The notes below the pieces were generated by a model. The model worked only from the letters and a program-made list of their open reading frames with translations. It was not told the origin of the DNA and searched no databases. DNA of 64,000 nt from Lucinisca nassula (Eukaryota; Mollusca; Bivalvia; Lucinida; Lucinidae), in the NCBI GenBank assembly GCA_963580285.1, contig OY757010.1, positions 224,955,234 through 225,019,233 of the forward strand, written 5' to 3'. Position 1 is the first letter of the stretch, and the number at the start of each line of letters is the position of its first letter. Below, piece by piece: positions 9,601-20,924 of this stretch. The position numbers and the translations under genes are program-made.

Positions 9601-10740
9601 TTCATCTGTCGTAATTGTAGGGTTTAGGAAGCGATCGCCTTCTTTTCTCCAGCGCTGAAGAAACTTTTCAGACGCTTCAATCCTGGCTTTCTTACTTTCG
9701 ATCGTCAAAAGGCGAGGAATTCATCTGGCACACACTTTATTCATTTCCAAGTCCGTTGTCAAAATTTTATGTACGGTCCCATGGCTGAATCCCACAATAT
9801 CTGATATATCGTCAATCGATTTCCGTCGATCAGAAGAAATGGCGCTCTTCACTTTGTCAATGCTGCCGTAATTCTGTGGTCTACCGCTTCTATTATCGTC
9901 CTTAGTGTCATCACGACCATCCCGAAAACGTTTGTGCCAATCAAAAACAATCGTCCTCGAACACTTCTTTACTCTATTATTCTGATTTAAAAATTTCCAA
10001 GTGTCTGTTGGTGTCATTCCAGCCATCGCATATAATTTAATGACTGCGCGCTGTTCCGTTCGATCGATTGACGTCGACGTTACCGCGTCGCATATTTTGT
10101 CCATTGCTGATTAATTTGCGCTTAAATCCGTTAATTCTTACGCGATGACGTTGTTTTTTAAGTTGTTTTGAAATGGCGTTGTCGTGACGTCATATGAAAT
10201 TTCAAGACGAAATAAGGCCAAATAATGAAAGAAATGGCGCTAAGAACAGGGGGTAAAACTCGGACTTGTCAACTAATTTAAAGTGCTCCGTAGCGGTGTT
10301 ATTAAGTAATGATAAATGATTTGTTAAAAAGAAATACTGGCGCAATGTCAATAAAATGTTATGAAGTTTCAGCAATGAAATCAAAATATTTGCATGGCTA
10401 GTTTCAACATGGTCGGACGTCAGAAAAGTGTGATAGATGACCAGTCCGGGACCTTTTTAACTGCACCTCGTACATCTTCTAATGCACAAGTGTATTAGAA
10501 TATGATTTTAAGATGCATTATCTAATATACAACTACGAAAATACATGTTTTACACTCTCAGTGGATTTAAAGTGCACAGAAACGGGGAGATCCATAATAA
10601 TATCTTCAACTTGAGCTCTTTATTGCCAAAGCTTCTTGCCAGTGACACTGCATTACCATCGCTGAAACAGTTAAGTTTTCGTTTGCTCACGGCAGCCACA
10701 ATAAACTTGGATGTATGTTTGCTGTTGCTTTTCATTACAT

Positions 10741-10793
10741 AAAATAGAAGTTGAGGGAATGATCAGGAATCGATACAATCAACCCACAGCTCT
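10741..10793 (-). repeat. PLE tail, short 3'-end fragment
   Basis: AAAATAGAAGTTGAGGGAAT and GATCAGGAATCGATACAATC are the last 50 bases or so of the PLE in reverse orientation. Confidence 0.75.
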
Positions 10794-11149
10794 AAAAATG
10801 GTAATCCTCTGAAAGCAGTGGAGTGAACAAGTTTTATCGTGGCAAGATTATTTCAAAAGCCTTTCTTGTTGTAAAAAACGGCAAATCATTGTAAAGAGCA
10901 TAAGAAATACGCTTTATCTTCTATCTCATTTATATTGCACTGACTGTACATTCCGTAAGCATTGAATCCTACATATCGTCCAGTTTCACATATTGTTAAA
11001 TAATTAAGCAAACACACCATGCGAAATCCATGTTCCTGTTAAGAGAAATATCCCTTTTTAATGGTTACAGTATTCTAATTACATACTGCCACATAATACC
11101 ATAATAGCTACCGACCCAGAGTTAGAGACCCATTGCCGTCACTTTTATC

Positions 11150-11342
11150 AGGGTCCATAGGAGCATTAATAAGGGTCCTTTGGGATAATTGGTTCCATTG
11201 TAGTGTTTTGAAAATATTTGAAGATCATTGATGAGGCCTAATTGGCCGAAACAAGCTAGTCTGACCCAAATATCTTGTATACTTTTCATATCTACTGCGT
11301 ATCCCTTGCATCAAAAGAATAACCCTTTTTATAGAACATATT
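11150..11342 (+). repeat. Family 1 hammerhead repeat, single decayed unit
   Basis: Opposite orientation to the copies at 1190 and 2998. CCTTTGGGATAATTGGTTCC, the ribozyme region and AATAACCCTTTTTATAGAAC appear in the expected order. Confidence 0.78.
11222..11267 (+). ncRNA. Hammerhead ribozyme, family 1, core mutated
   Basis: The core reads UUGAUGA instead of CUGAUGA, helix I strand AGAUCA faces UGACCC, and helix III reads CAAGCUAG. Helix II GGCC / UAAUU / GGCC is intact. The C3 change should abolish cleavage. Confidence 0.75.
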
Positions 11343-11689
11343 TATGAAAAAATCAGTCAGAATCAAAATTGTTTTATTGGTGACACGCCAAATGACATTC
11401 ATTGAACAGGACCTGTGATATGGGAAGTTAGTCCGTATCTCTCACCAAAAAGGTAAACTTAGCTACACTTTCCTCTGCACCTTCAACTGAGGAAATAATC
11501 GAATCGGAAAGGACATTTAACGGGTTGAATTCTCATGCCCAATGTTGGGACCCAGTATTCTATTTTATATATATCATTCTGAAGTTTCAGCTAGTCTTCT
11601 GGATCTCTTATTCCCGGTAGCAAACACAATAGTTCGTCTGTCATTACTGACATTGACCATTCTTAATCATATATGAGAAATATTACTGT

Positions 11690-14246
11690 TGGTGTGTTCT
11701 AAGATGGCTGATGAGACCGATTCTATCTTCGAACTTTCTGTTGCAGAAAGAGCAACAGAGGCTAGGGGAATACATCTCTGTTGGTGATGGCTTTGCGTTG
11801 TGTTTTTTTCTGCTTAGCTACACTGATTTTTTGTCTAGTATTCACTGGTACCACTTCTGATGAGACCTCGCCACTTTGCCCTGTCCTGTGCAATTTGTTC
11901 CCACGACTCTGTTGGAATGTTGAAGTCCCTGGGGGAGGTTTAGAGGGTGTAGCGCTTCTTCTGATCGCATTGGGAGCGTTTGCCCATATCTTGTTCTCCT
12001 TTGAGAATTTTCTATGTTTGGCAAACGTTCCTCAGGCATTCTGGTAACATGCCCTGCCCATCTTAATAGTGCTAATCTCAGAAGAGTATGTACACTTTTG
12101 CATCACTGCCTTGTTCAGGACCTCCGTGTCTAGGATCCCGTCTTGCCACGTAATCTTTGTTATACGAAAGACTGCATGCATGGTAGTTGACCCAGTCACG
12201 TTTGACAACTTTGCTTCCCTCTTTAATTGCACGCCGGTGGGCCAGGCCTCAGATTCTATGACGGTACCAACGTAAAGGCTTATGGTTCGTTGGTACCTGA
12301 TGCTCTGTCTCTGGTCGGGCCCATTTGAGTCTAACTGGTGGTTTTCTTTTGCCCCAGCATTTCTGTTGTTTCTTGCTGTCGAGTCCTCCCCGTTGTTTCT
12401 GTGGTTGTTTGATTTTTGTGTTCACGGAGATGTTGCACTGATGAGCTAGGGGGCCTTCATGCGGACTGAACAAATTATTTGTCTCAATCGCGACGGAAGT
12501 AAGGGCGAGGATTGCCCCCCACTCCCCCAGTGGAATTCGTTTGCACTTACTCTTGCAAGGCGGTTCTTCTTTCGCGGTTATTTTTGTTATGGTTCGTCTT
12601 TGGGTGTTTATGTCGCTTACATTATTTCATTTTGGATAGCATTTTGGCCATTTTGTTGGAAAGTAACTGTCCTCTTGGCTTTCCGCTGTTGGTGTTTCCG
12701 TTGTGGTCTGTTGCTTCATGTTTGTGTTTCTTTCCCTTTGGTGTCTCTGATGGGATCTGTGGGTTAATTGTATCGAGTCCTGATCATTGCCTCTATTTAT
12801 ATTTTAAGAGTTATCTAAGACAGTTTCTATGAAAGTGATTCAGTCTTTTGGCGTCCCGTTGGTAAACTGTCCATGTTTCACATGCATGCAATTGTGTTAG
12901 CAGCACCACAGCTCTGTAGACTTTCAGTTTTGTGTCAAGTCTGATTCCACTTCGATCCTATATACTACCACGTAGTCGGTCAAAAGCTGCACTAGCTTTG
13001 GCAATCCTGGCATTGACTTCGTTATCAATGTATACAGCTCTCGACAGTGTGCTACCAAGGTAGGTGAAGTTGTCTACCACTTGGACTCTTTGCCCTTTCA
13101 CTCTGATGGTGGGCTGTTTTCAAGGTTTGCCAGGTGCCGGCTGATAGACTACCTCAGTCTTTTTATGATCATTGTGAGGTCATAGCTAGCTATCACAGGA
13201 GATAGATAATTGATCTATACCTTTATGCATCTTCTCTTCTGTTGGAGCACCTTTTGCCATGTCAAGAGGAACTCGTCTAGCACCTCTGTCTGCACTTTGG
13301 ATTTGGTTTGCAACCTTATGAGATTGAAAAGCTTTCTATCAAAGCGATTCCTAATATGTATGCCATTGTCACCATACTGGAATGCATATGTGAGCATGGC
13401 AGAAAGCATCATGCTGAACAGTGTTAGTGCTAATACACAACCTTGCTTGACTCCGTTTGTCAAAGGAAATGGATCTGAAAACTCACCACCATTTTTGACC
13501 AGTGCAAGTATACCGTCGTAGAATTGTCTCACCATTGCTGTGAACTTAGTTGGAAATCCAAACTACATCATGATCTTCCAAAGGCCCCCACGATAAACTG
13601 TGTCAAATGCTTAGGTGAGATCAACAAAGTCATGTATAGGTCTATGTTCTGTTCCTGGCATTTCTATTGCAGCTGCCTTGCTGTGAAGATCATGTCAATT
13701 GTTTCTCTGTATTTCCTGTATTTCCTATAACCACACGGGCTTTCTGGTAGAAGCCCATGGCTGTTCAATGTGTTTATATTCAGTCAGTTAAGTAGGACTC
13801 TTGCAAGGCTTTCCCCGCACTTGAAAAAAACAGATGCCACGGTGATTGTCAAAGATCTGAGGGTTCGTTTTCCGTTTAAATAGTTGGGTAAATGGCGCAT
13901 CCTTGAATTCTTGAGGGATGGCTTCTTTTCACCACATAATGTGGAGTAAATCTGTCATCTTGTTTGCAGCTTGAGTACCTTCTGCTTTGTAAATCTCAGC
14001 AGGTATTGCGTCTCGTCCTGGGGCCTTGCCATTTTCAAGCAGCAGATTACATTCAACCTGTGGTAGTGTGTTGATAGCATCATCATTGATAGAGGAAGAC
14101 CGATTAAGAACACTGAGCTCAGTCCATCTTTTCAATATAGCCTCTTTGTCAGTCAGAAGACTAGTTCTATCAGTACTGATGAGAGGAGTGGTTTCTGAGC
14201 TCTGGGGATCAAAAACTGTCTTAAGTGCATCGCATTCGTTCTGAAT
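11690..14246 (-). mobile_element. APE-type LINE fragment, split by a PLE tail
   Basis: Reading from 14246 down: reverse transcriptase N-terminal region (GKAPGRDAIPAEIYKAEG), then NGVKQGCVLALTLFSMMLSAML (13215-13535), then the C-terminal region near 13000 with a conserved IxLxTKLKVYxAVVL-like frame. After a PLE insertion (12159-12806) the last part resumes with ITKITWQDGILDTEVLNKA and MPEERLPNIE. There are many stops; the YADD-containing segment is not preserved. The copy is 5'-truncated by a retrozyme-like fragment at 14247-14345. Confidence 0.85.
12159..12806 (+). repeat. PLE tail inserted in the LINE
   Basis: Begins in the PLE reading frame at codons for IRKTACMVVDPVTFDNFASL, passes the stop near 12273, and continues through the full 3' UTR to GCCTCTATTTATATTTTA. 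The two LINE halves abut it on either side. Confidence 0.88.
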
Positions 14247-14345
14247 AGTAAGATCCTTTGGAAGCAAAGGATACACTAAATAAACGAAAATAGCAGACCC
14301 TTTTTTGTGTCTGTTCATGACCAGTACTGAAAAGTGCAACACTGG
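14247..14345 (-). repeat. Retrozyme-like repeat fragment (hammerhead-less subfamily)
   Basis: CTGAATAGTAAGATCCTTTG, GGAAGCAAAGGATACACTAA and TGACCAGTACTGAAAAGTGC match the dimer at 39515-39910. It is joined to the 5' end of the LINE fragment. Confidence 0.75.
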
Positions 14346-14728
14346 CCACGCCCTCTAGCGCCGGTTAAAGTAGAAACACTGTTTCGGAGTCAACGTCAGT
14401 GCAAATATATCATTCATGTACAAGGGGAATAACTATTATTACGAGCCAAGCGTCGTATAAAGAAAAGACAAATGGGCCTTTTTGATAAAACTAACGAAAC
14501 TTATTGACAAAATATTTTAACTAAAATAAACAAAAGTGTTCTTCACTCTAATTTTAAATATCCTTAAAATCCAATTCTCTGATCCCACAGTATGAGCACC
14601 GAGTCCAAAATGAACAATATTCCTCAAGTAATCAAACACGACATTTAGAATGAAATTGTCTTAAAACGCCAAAACTGAAACTAAATTTTTCAGCCTGTAT
14701 TTAAATTAATATTCTTTCTATTTTGCAG

Positions 14729-14833
14729 CGAGATGTTTGTGAGAGCCTGGCATGTAGAAAGTCTCCAGATGAATCGTGCGGAGCGTATGGGTTTCCTCTT
14801 ATGGATGGGACCGACTGCAATAACACGAGAAAT
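14729..14833 (+). CDS. ADAMTS exon 5: disintegrin-like domain, second part
   Basis: 105 bp, phase 0 on both sides, 35 residues. CESLACRK and GFPLMDGTDCNN correspond to the CxxLWC and PxxDGTxC motifs of ADAMTS disintegrin-like domains. An N-glycosylation sequon (NNT) is present near the end. Acceptor TTCTATTTTGCAG, donor GTAAGA at 14834. Confidence 0.95.
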
Positions 14834-15330
14834 GTAAGATTAATTTGCGGTTACTTATGACAATACATTATATGCTCATAAATCCCTGTAACTGTAATAT
14901 ACAATAAATAAGTTTTTCTTTTCATTTTTGTGTTTAATGTATTATTTAATTGTTTCAACATACATACATGCGACAGAATGATAAATGCACTAGTTAAATG
15001 GCTGTGCCCTGAAATAACAGGAGAAATGAAATACACAGATATATAAACAATACATTTTCACTACAACCGGTACTAAGCATGCGCCTTAGGAATAATCAAA
15101 ATGTGCTTGCTAAAGACAGGTGCTTGCCAAACGCTGATGAATCCCACTACATTGTCGTTCTCGGGAGCCGAAGGTATTCCTTCCCAAGACAGGTTGCTAA
15201 CCCAACCTGGCAGTCACTATGAATGATGTAATCGCTTCTTAACATTGCAATACGGACACACGCCTCTACAAATACATTGTAAGTTTTACCGCCGTAAAAA
15301 TCGAAAATTTAATTATGACAAATGGTGATA

Positions 15331-15404
15331 TTTTTCTTATTTCTACTCATAATATAGATTGTGAGTACCCACAATCTATATATTAGAGTAGAAATAAGAA
15401 AAAA
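15331..15404. repeat. Near-perfect inverted repeat (cruciform or hairpin)
   Basis: Arms of about 33 bases at 15331-15363 and 15370-15404, six bases apart, pairing except for an AT/TA swap. The arms read CTTATTTCTACTCATAATAT and its complement. It may be a small palindromic MITE or a foldback; no coding content. Confidence 0.85.
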
Positions 15405-15605
15405 TAAGGTTTATCCCTGTAAACCCCAGTTTTACTGTGTAAATGTTGGGTTCAAGGGGACAACATTATAATATTTTCGTGATGGGATTGCTCAGTATAG
15501 ATGAGTACTATAAATCTATGATACCACAAACCGACACTCAGAATATACTGTTCATAAAAAGAGATGGAGCCTAACCCCATAATGGCCTTTTCCTTATTCT
15601 TTCTT

Positions 15606-15656
15606 AGCTGTGGGTTGACTCTATCGATTCCTGATCATTGCCTCAACTTCTATTTT
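15606..15656 (+). repeat. PLE tail, last 50 bp
   Basis: AGCTGTGGGTTGACTCTATC to CCTCAACTTCTATTTTTA, a very short 3'-end fragment. Confidence 0.75.
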
Positions 15657-15857
15657 TAAAAAAATGTAAAGAACAGTCACAATTGCCCATGGTTATTCTA
15701 TAATTCAGTATTGAAGTCTGGTTTAGCCCACCAATTGATTCGGAAATAACAACAACTGTCGGCAACATGCTTACTTGCATCTCAACATCCATGTGCAGGA
15801 AAAACATTTTGGTAGGTCATGCTGAGTATTAAAAATACCATAACCCCGATCTTATAT

Positions 15858-16338
15858 TCTAACTGTTGGTTTTCTTTTCCTCCAGCATTTCAGTAGTTTC
15901 TTGATGTCGAGTCCTCACCGTTGTTTCATCTATGTGGTTGTTTGACTTTTGTGTCCACGGAGATGCTGCCCTGATAAGTAAGGTGGTCTCCGTGCAGGCT
16001 GAGCAAATTATTTGTCTAAATCGCGACTGAGGTAGGGGCGAGGATGGTAGCCACGTAAAATCGATTTTCTGTTGTTTCTTGCTGTCGAGTCCTCCCCGTT
16101 GTTTCATCTCTGTGGTTGTTTGAATTTTGTGTTCACGGAGATAGTGCACTGATGAGTTAGGAGGCTTTCATGCGGACTGAACAAATTATTTGTCTCAATC
16201 GCAACGGAAGTAAGGGCGACGATTGTGGCCACGTAAAATCGATTTAAGTCCCTCCCAAGTGGAAATCGTTTCACAGACCGTTCCAAGAAGGCGGTTCTTC
16301 TGTCGCGGGTTCATTTGTCTTTGAGTGCTTGTATTTAA
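15858..16338 (+). repeat. PLE tail, two overlapping partial copies in tandem
   Basis: 15858-16066 covers AACTGTTGGTTTTC through CCACGTAAAATCGATTT. At 16067 the sequence jumps back to TCTGTTGTTTCTTGCTGTCG and repeats the same region to CGGTTCTTCTGTCGCGGG. Either two insertions or a local duplication. Confidence 0.8.
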
Positions 16339-16760
16339 GGCGAAACTATACCTAATTTAGTGACACAGAGGCCTCTCTGATATTAAATCTTCATCAGTGT
16401 GTCTCAAACCCAAAGGTCTGAAACCGAAACGGATGATGGACAAAATCCGGAAAACACAGCACATCCCCCTCCGAGCACACACCGACGGACATAGCTTGTG
16501 AGACAGGTCAACTGGAGGCATCAGGCAAGAGACGCCGACCCGCGGACTTATAGGCGTCCCCCACCGAGCCAACATCAGCAAACATGGCCCACACTCCACA
16601 GAAGTCCCGGGAATCAGGAAGGAGATGTCCAAAGTAGCGAGACTTGCAAAATTTAAAATATTACAAAAAGTGGCAACCAAATCCGCTAAGATACATGTCT
16701 CACCTGACAAGTCAGTCTTAGCTTTAGAAAAATTAGAATTTTAGACTGCAAAATTAAAGA
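16339..16760 (-). repeat. 576-bp family (family 3) hammerhead repeat, partial
   Basis: AAGGCGAAACTATACC to CTTGTCAGGTGAGACATG orientation reversed; matches the array at 27850-29180. The repeat keeps long open frames on the minus strand, which are probably non-coding. Confidence 0.85.
16362..16403 (-). ncRNA. Hammerhead ribozyme, family 3, core mutated (GAGA)
   Basis: Minus strand: GACACA, CUGAUGA, weak helix II GAU / AUAUC, then GAGA where GAAA is required, palindrome AGGCCU, UC, UGUGUC. Helix I is six perfect pairs. The A-to-G change in the core should inactivate it. Confidence 0.65.
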
Positions 16761-16779
16761 TATAATATAGTTATTTAAA

Positions 16780-17220
16780 TCAGTACGTGGTATACTATGA
16801 AATAATGAGGATTTGATTTCTCAGAAATTATAAGAACTTGAAGCCTCAAAACTTGGTTTGCAATGAAGTAATAATGATGTTTATCGCGTAAGAGAAAATG
16901 GGCATTCTTGGCTAATTGTTCGCCATTTTTACTGTTCTTCTTTCTCTCCAATTGACCAATGTTGAATTTTTGTCAAAGTGACCTCAGGTACTATAAAACC
17001 TAGAAATCTCAAACTTGGTTTGCAATGCAATAATGATTACTTTATCGGTTTTCTTGGCTTATTGTTCATTTGTTCTTTCATGTTTTGTTCTTTCAATATA
17101 TGCCAATATTAAATGATTCGTTATAGATTTCTCAGGAACTATGAAAGTTAGACGATTCAAACTAAGTATGCAATGCATTGATGCTGACTTTTGTTCTTTC
17201 ATGTTTTCGTTTCCCCATGT
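16780..17220. repeat. Diverged tandem repeat, about 3 units of 150-180 bp
   Basis: Three times the sequence goes from ATTTCTCAGAAATTATAAGA-like to CAAACTTGGTTTGCAATGCA to TTGGCTTATTGTTC. Divergence is high, so this is an old local amplification. No reading frame is conserved. Confidence 0.6.
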
Positions 17221-17879
17221 AAAGTCGCTAAGAGGGAACTGATAATGCTACTATATGAGATATACGAAAGCAAAAAATCAACGAAGCTGTAGCGAACAGA
17301 GAAGTAAAGTGGCACTTGCCTCGCATTTTGTTGAGACGCAAGATTCTATGATAAAATCGGCACAGGAATCTCTCAATGTTATACTGGGACAGGCTAATAT
17401 CATCGACGAGGAGCCGATGGTGGCACGTATTGCACACATGCTCTGACTTACTAGTCTATAAACCGCGAGGACGATGCTCCACTGTCACCAAATTGCTTTC
17501 TTAACGGTCAGATTTGGGGTCAGTTCACAACAAAACCCAGGAACGAGACGCAGTTTAGTCCCCGAAAACGGTGGTGCTGGAGCTAGAAGTTAGCCAGGCA
17601 CACCGGGAAAGACGTGATCTACAAAATGGCTATGTAGTCCTGGGCATCTCGCCAGATACACCGCAGGAACAATGGAAGAGCAATAGACGCTTTCCAAGGA
17701 TACGCCGGAAGGGTTCTCGTTATCACGATACAGATTGGACAGAGCAACTTAATACGACCAGTCACGAAGCTGTGTCCTATATAAGGAGATATTTAAACCG
17801 TGCCAGCGAAGCAAAACTTTAAAAGAAATCCAACTAAGCACATTTTAGATAGTAGCCTCAATGTATATTAACCTGTCGT

Positions 17880-18325
17880 TGGAAAAAAATGCTCTCCTCC
17901 ACAGTTTTCCAGGAAAGAGGATGTAGTATTAACACGACTGCGCATTGGCCATACTAGAGTTACTCATTCTTATATTTTGAATGAAGATGATCAGCCTTCT
18001 TGTGTAGGATGTGATCAGCCTTTCACAGTTAAACATATCTTAATTGAATGTGTAGACTTTTCACAGTCCCGTGATTTATACTTCAAAGCTGACACTTTGC
18101 AACAATTGTTTCAAGATGTACCTGTTGATAATATTATTTTATTCTTAAAAGATATTGAACTTTTTCATAAGATTTAACTGTTTCAGATTTTTATAAATAT
18201 CATACTTACCTTTTAATATCCTCATAATTCTTCATGCCGTTTAACCATTAAGCGCTTGACGCTTATGACCCACAAAGAGGGTTGACGCGTCGTTAAACAC
18301 GAAATCATCATCATCATCATCATAA
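17880..18325 (+). mobile_element. LINE 3' end with CCHC-like motif and ATC-rich tail
   Basis: The frame reads LTRLRIGHTRVTHSYIL, then CVGCDQPFTVKHILIEC, then a final NIILFLKDIELFHKI before a stop at 18175. This matches the C-terminal zinc-knuckle-like end found after the RNase H region in I/jockey-type LINEs. The 3' end has an (ATC)n run at about 18305-18323, a typical LINE tail. The 5' part is truncated. Confidence 0.75.
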
Positions 18326-18961
18326 TAATCAATGTATGTTAATGTGGTATTATTGCTGATATAATTTATCGTTATTCAGTCATGTTTTCGTCATTCAAAG
18401 TTACATCAAACCTTTAAATTCTGCACGGTAGTATTCTGCAGTAAGGAACGTAATCATAATGATGGACATTTCGGGATGGGTAGAATGGCTGTTATGTTAT
18501 TCTTCAGTATGCATAGGCTTCATAATGTAAATTGTGTATATATCGTATTGTTACTGTATACATTATTGTCACGGTTGTTTTCAGACAAAAAGGAGCGTTG
18601 TCGCTATATTGTTATTGATCTGGCGAAATTATTATTGTGGAGGTATTTTATTGAAGAAGAATCGTAAAACTTTAAAAGGTTCATGTATTTTACATGGAAA
18701 GGTACATCAACGATGAGAGAACAATTCAAAAGATTAAACGTAAAAATAAGCGTAAAACAAGCCAGCCGTTGAGAAAGGGTACTTATACAGCAAAGGCATA
18801 AGATAGCCTGAGCAGAAGCACAGTCGCTTCAGAGCTTTTGATGCTCACAGACAGGTAGAAAGCTTAATGTAAGAAGTCATTTAGCCCTTTTTGTTGCCGC
18901 GCAGGCCCAGCTGATCGTTATCTTGCCGTTAATGCGTTGGGTTAAATGTTTATATTTTCAG

Positions 18962-19113
18962 TGGTGTGTGGAGGGAAAATGTGTTGCCATGGATCAATTA
19001 GCGCCTGGACCAATCGACGGTGGATGGTCAGCTTGGGACAAGAAGTTCTCGACCTGCTCCAGATCTTGTGGTGGCGGGGTAAAAATAAAGAGGAGACACT
19101 GCAATAATCCACC
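18962..19113 (+). CDS. ADAMTS exon 6: disintegrin end and first TSP1 repeat
   Basis: Starts WCVEGKCV, the WCxxGxCV signature just before TSP1. GGWSAWDKKFSTCSRSCGGG follows, with the WxxW C-mannosylation motif and CSRSCGGG, which fits the CxxSCxxG O-fucosylation consensus. Ends RRHCNNPP in phase 2. Acceptor TATATTTTCAG at 18961, donor GTATGT at 19114. Confidence 0.98.
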
Positions 19114-19149
19114 GTATGTTTTCTGAATTTAGGCACAGCAAAGAGCACG

Positions 19150-19512
19150 TGAAGGCAGTGGTCATGAATCGATACAACTACCAAAACCCAAACAGAGACA
19201 CCAAAGTGAAGGAAATAAAACCGCACATGAAATAAATAAACCCTAATGGAAACATAACAAGCGGAAAGTCAAGAGGACAGTTACTTTCCCACAAAATGTC
19301 CAAACGGCTATCCAAAATAAAAAAGATATATTAAAGCAATACATTTATGCAAAGACGGACAATAACAATAATTAATCACGACAGAGGATAGATAGACCTT
19401 GGAATGATCATAAAAAGTATTTCACTAGGGTTTAATCGATTTTATGTGACAACTCTCTCGCCCTAAGTAATATCGTCGATTAGAAAAGTGTCTTGTTCAG
19501 TCCGCACGAAGG
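19150..19512 (-). repeat. PLE tail, diverged
   Basis: GTGAAGGCAGTGGTCATGAA to TTGTTCAGTCCGCACGAAGG. Starts only 36 bp after the ADAMTS donor site. Confidence 0.8.
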
Positions 19513-19524
19513 CTTTTGGTATTC

Positions 19525-19838
19525 CGCTATGGTTTGTTTGTTTGTTTGATTTGAGGTTTAACGTCCCAGTCAACACTGTAAAGGTCTTTTTGGAGACGTT
19601 GCTTCCAATTTTGTGGGACTTTTACCCGACATTGAGATGAAATGACATCTCAAGCCCTGCCGCCAAATGAAAAAATAAGGGTTTCTAAGCATTGACGGGC
19701 CGAATCGCACCGCTTTGCCTGGACAGGCTGATATCCTCTAAGCTGTTTACCAGTACTTGTGTGCGGGCCGGTGTCAGCTCTGCGTGGAAGCATCATGCAG
19801 CCCATCTATTTCTTCAAGCCCCGCTGGGCGGGGACTGA
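19525..19838 (+). repeat. GTTTAACG SINE-like repeat, near full-length
   Basis: From GTTTGTTTGATTTGAGG to CAAGCCCCGCTGGGCGGGG, about 314 bp, including CACCGCTTTGCCTGGACAGG and CTGCGTGGAAGCATCATGCA. It is inserted between two parts of PLE-derived sequence (CTTTTGGTATTCCGCTATGG occurs on both sides in part). Confidence 0.82.
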
Positions 19839-19839
19839 T

Positions 19840-20250
19840 TCCGCTATGGGGTTTTCCATTAGGATCTAGTTATTTCATGTTTGTGTTTTTTCCCTTTGGT
19901 GTCTCTGATGAGAGGTGTAGATTAATTGTATCGATTACCGATCTTTGCCTTCACTTCCATTTTCTAAGTCATCAGAACTTCATTTCCGAGAACATAGAAC
20001 TCAAACGACTACAGAGATGAAACAACGATGATGAATCGACAAAATGAAATTCTGAAATGTTTAAGCAAATGAAAACCAACAGTTAGACTCCGGTGGACCT
20101 GTCAAGAGACGGAGCATGTATAAAATAGAAATAGAAGCATTGATCATACAAACCGTATTTACCTAACATTTAAGTAAGCCGTTACGCTGGATCCGTCATA
20201 GAATCTGAGGCCTGACCCGCCGACGTGCAATCAAAGACCGGCCCCGATAG
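19840..20250. repeat. PLE tail fragments in mixed orientation
   Basis: 19840-19967 is a + copy of the last 130 bp. 20010-20145 and 20165-20250 are minus pieces (AAAACCAACAGTTAGACTCC; TAGAATCTGAGGCCTGACCC). The order implies a rearrangement or several nested insertions. Confidence 0.7.
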
Positions 20251-20255
20251 CTAAG

Positions 20256-20350
20256 TTTACCGGCCCAGATAGCTCAATGGTAGAGTGTCCGCTTCGGGAA
20301 TGGAAGGTCGCGAGTTCGACCCACGTTGGCGCAATACCAAAGGCGTGAAA
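20256..20350 (+). repeat. tRNA-derived SINE head
   Basis: An A box (TAGCTCAATGGTAGAG) and a B box (GGTCGCGAGTTCGACCC) spaced as in a tRNA promoter, preceded by GGCCCAGA. Downstream is not a tRNA 3' half, so this is a SINE rather than a tRNA gene. It resembles the SINE at 53340-53641. Confidence 0.75.
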
Positions 20351-20469
20351 AAGGTACTATGCGCTTCCTTGTCTGATGCTCGCATTATCATGGGTAGTCC
20401 TAGGAAGATAAATGAAGGCAGGCAAGTATTTGTTACAGGATACTATGTTTGTCGCAATAAAAGCTCTAA

Positions 20470-20890
20470 AGAGCTTATATTATTCTTTAAGTCCAACACA
20501 GTTTGGAAATTAAATCCGAATGACGTATATAAAATTTTGAAAAGACTAGTTTATGATACCGATGCTCTTGATTAAAAAGATTAGCAGATACAATTTATTA
20601 CGAGTGTTGAAGTGAGTTACATGACTAGACACTCTAGCAAATCGAATTAATTGCGAAATATTAACACCTTAGGTTGCTACAAGAACACCACCATCCCAGA
20701 AAGGAAACTTTACGACCTCAAAATCAAAATCATCGCGTTTGTCAAAAATGTTGCAGGAAACATACCCATTTACAAAATATGACCGAACAAACCATCAAAG
20801 ATGTTGTCGACATTTAATAGCTCATCCAAATCATCCAAATGTCTATTCCTGCAGCTGAAACTTCAATAATTTCAGATTGGTTTTAAATGG
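20470..20890 (-). repeat. PLE reverse transcriptase fragment
   Basis: Minus strand decodes decayed pieces of the PLE thumb region (KRDDFDFE-like, IRFA, THVTHFNTR-like). Frameshifted; no 3' UTR attached. Confidence 0.75.
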
Positions 20891-20924
20891 AATTTGAAAT
20901 CATGACTTTAACATCCAGAAGTGA

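Larger units (their letters stand above)
8310..10104 (-). pseudogene. Mariner transposase 2, interrupted
   Basis: From 10104 down the frame encodes a HTH domain: TEQRAVIKLYAMAGMTP, then FDWHKRFRDGRDD, then RSGRPQ. A frameshift near 9720 leads to KARIEASEKFLQRW and ITTDET, the first catalytic Asp. The SINE-like insertion follows, and DETWINFYDPKTKRE is duplicated on its other side. After 9066 the frame has FHQDNARAHRA (second Asp). A PLE tail then intervenes and the gene resumes at 8595 with HPPYSPDLAPMDF (third Asp). Clearly inactive. Confidence 0.88.
8110..10470 (-). mobile_element. Mariner-family DNA transposon 2, split by two insertions
   Basis: Inverted terminal repeats CGAGGTGCAGTCGAAAAG (8110) and the reverse complement of CGAGGTGCAGTTAAAAAGG (ending 10470) are flanked by TA (8108-8109, 10471-10472). 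The span of 2361 bp is about 1 kb longer than a typical mariner. A PLE tail (8596-8950) and a SINE-like repeat (9438-9600) account for roughly half of the excess; 9070-9240 may hold another insertion. Confidence 0.92.

Noticed and set aside
20256..20350. tRNA gene
   Set aside because: A and B boxes are present, but the 3' half does not form a tRNA, and the same head occurs in a SINE at 53340-53641.
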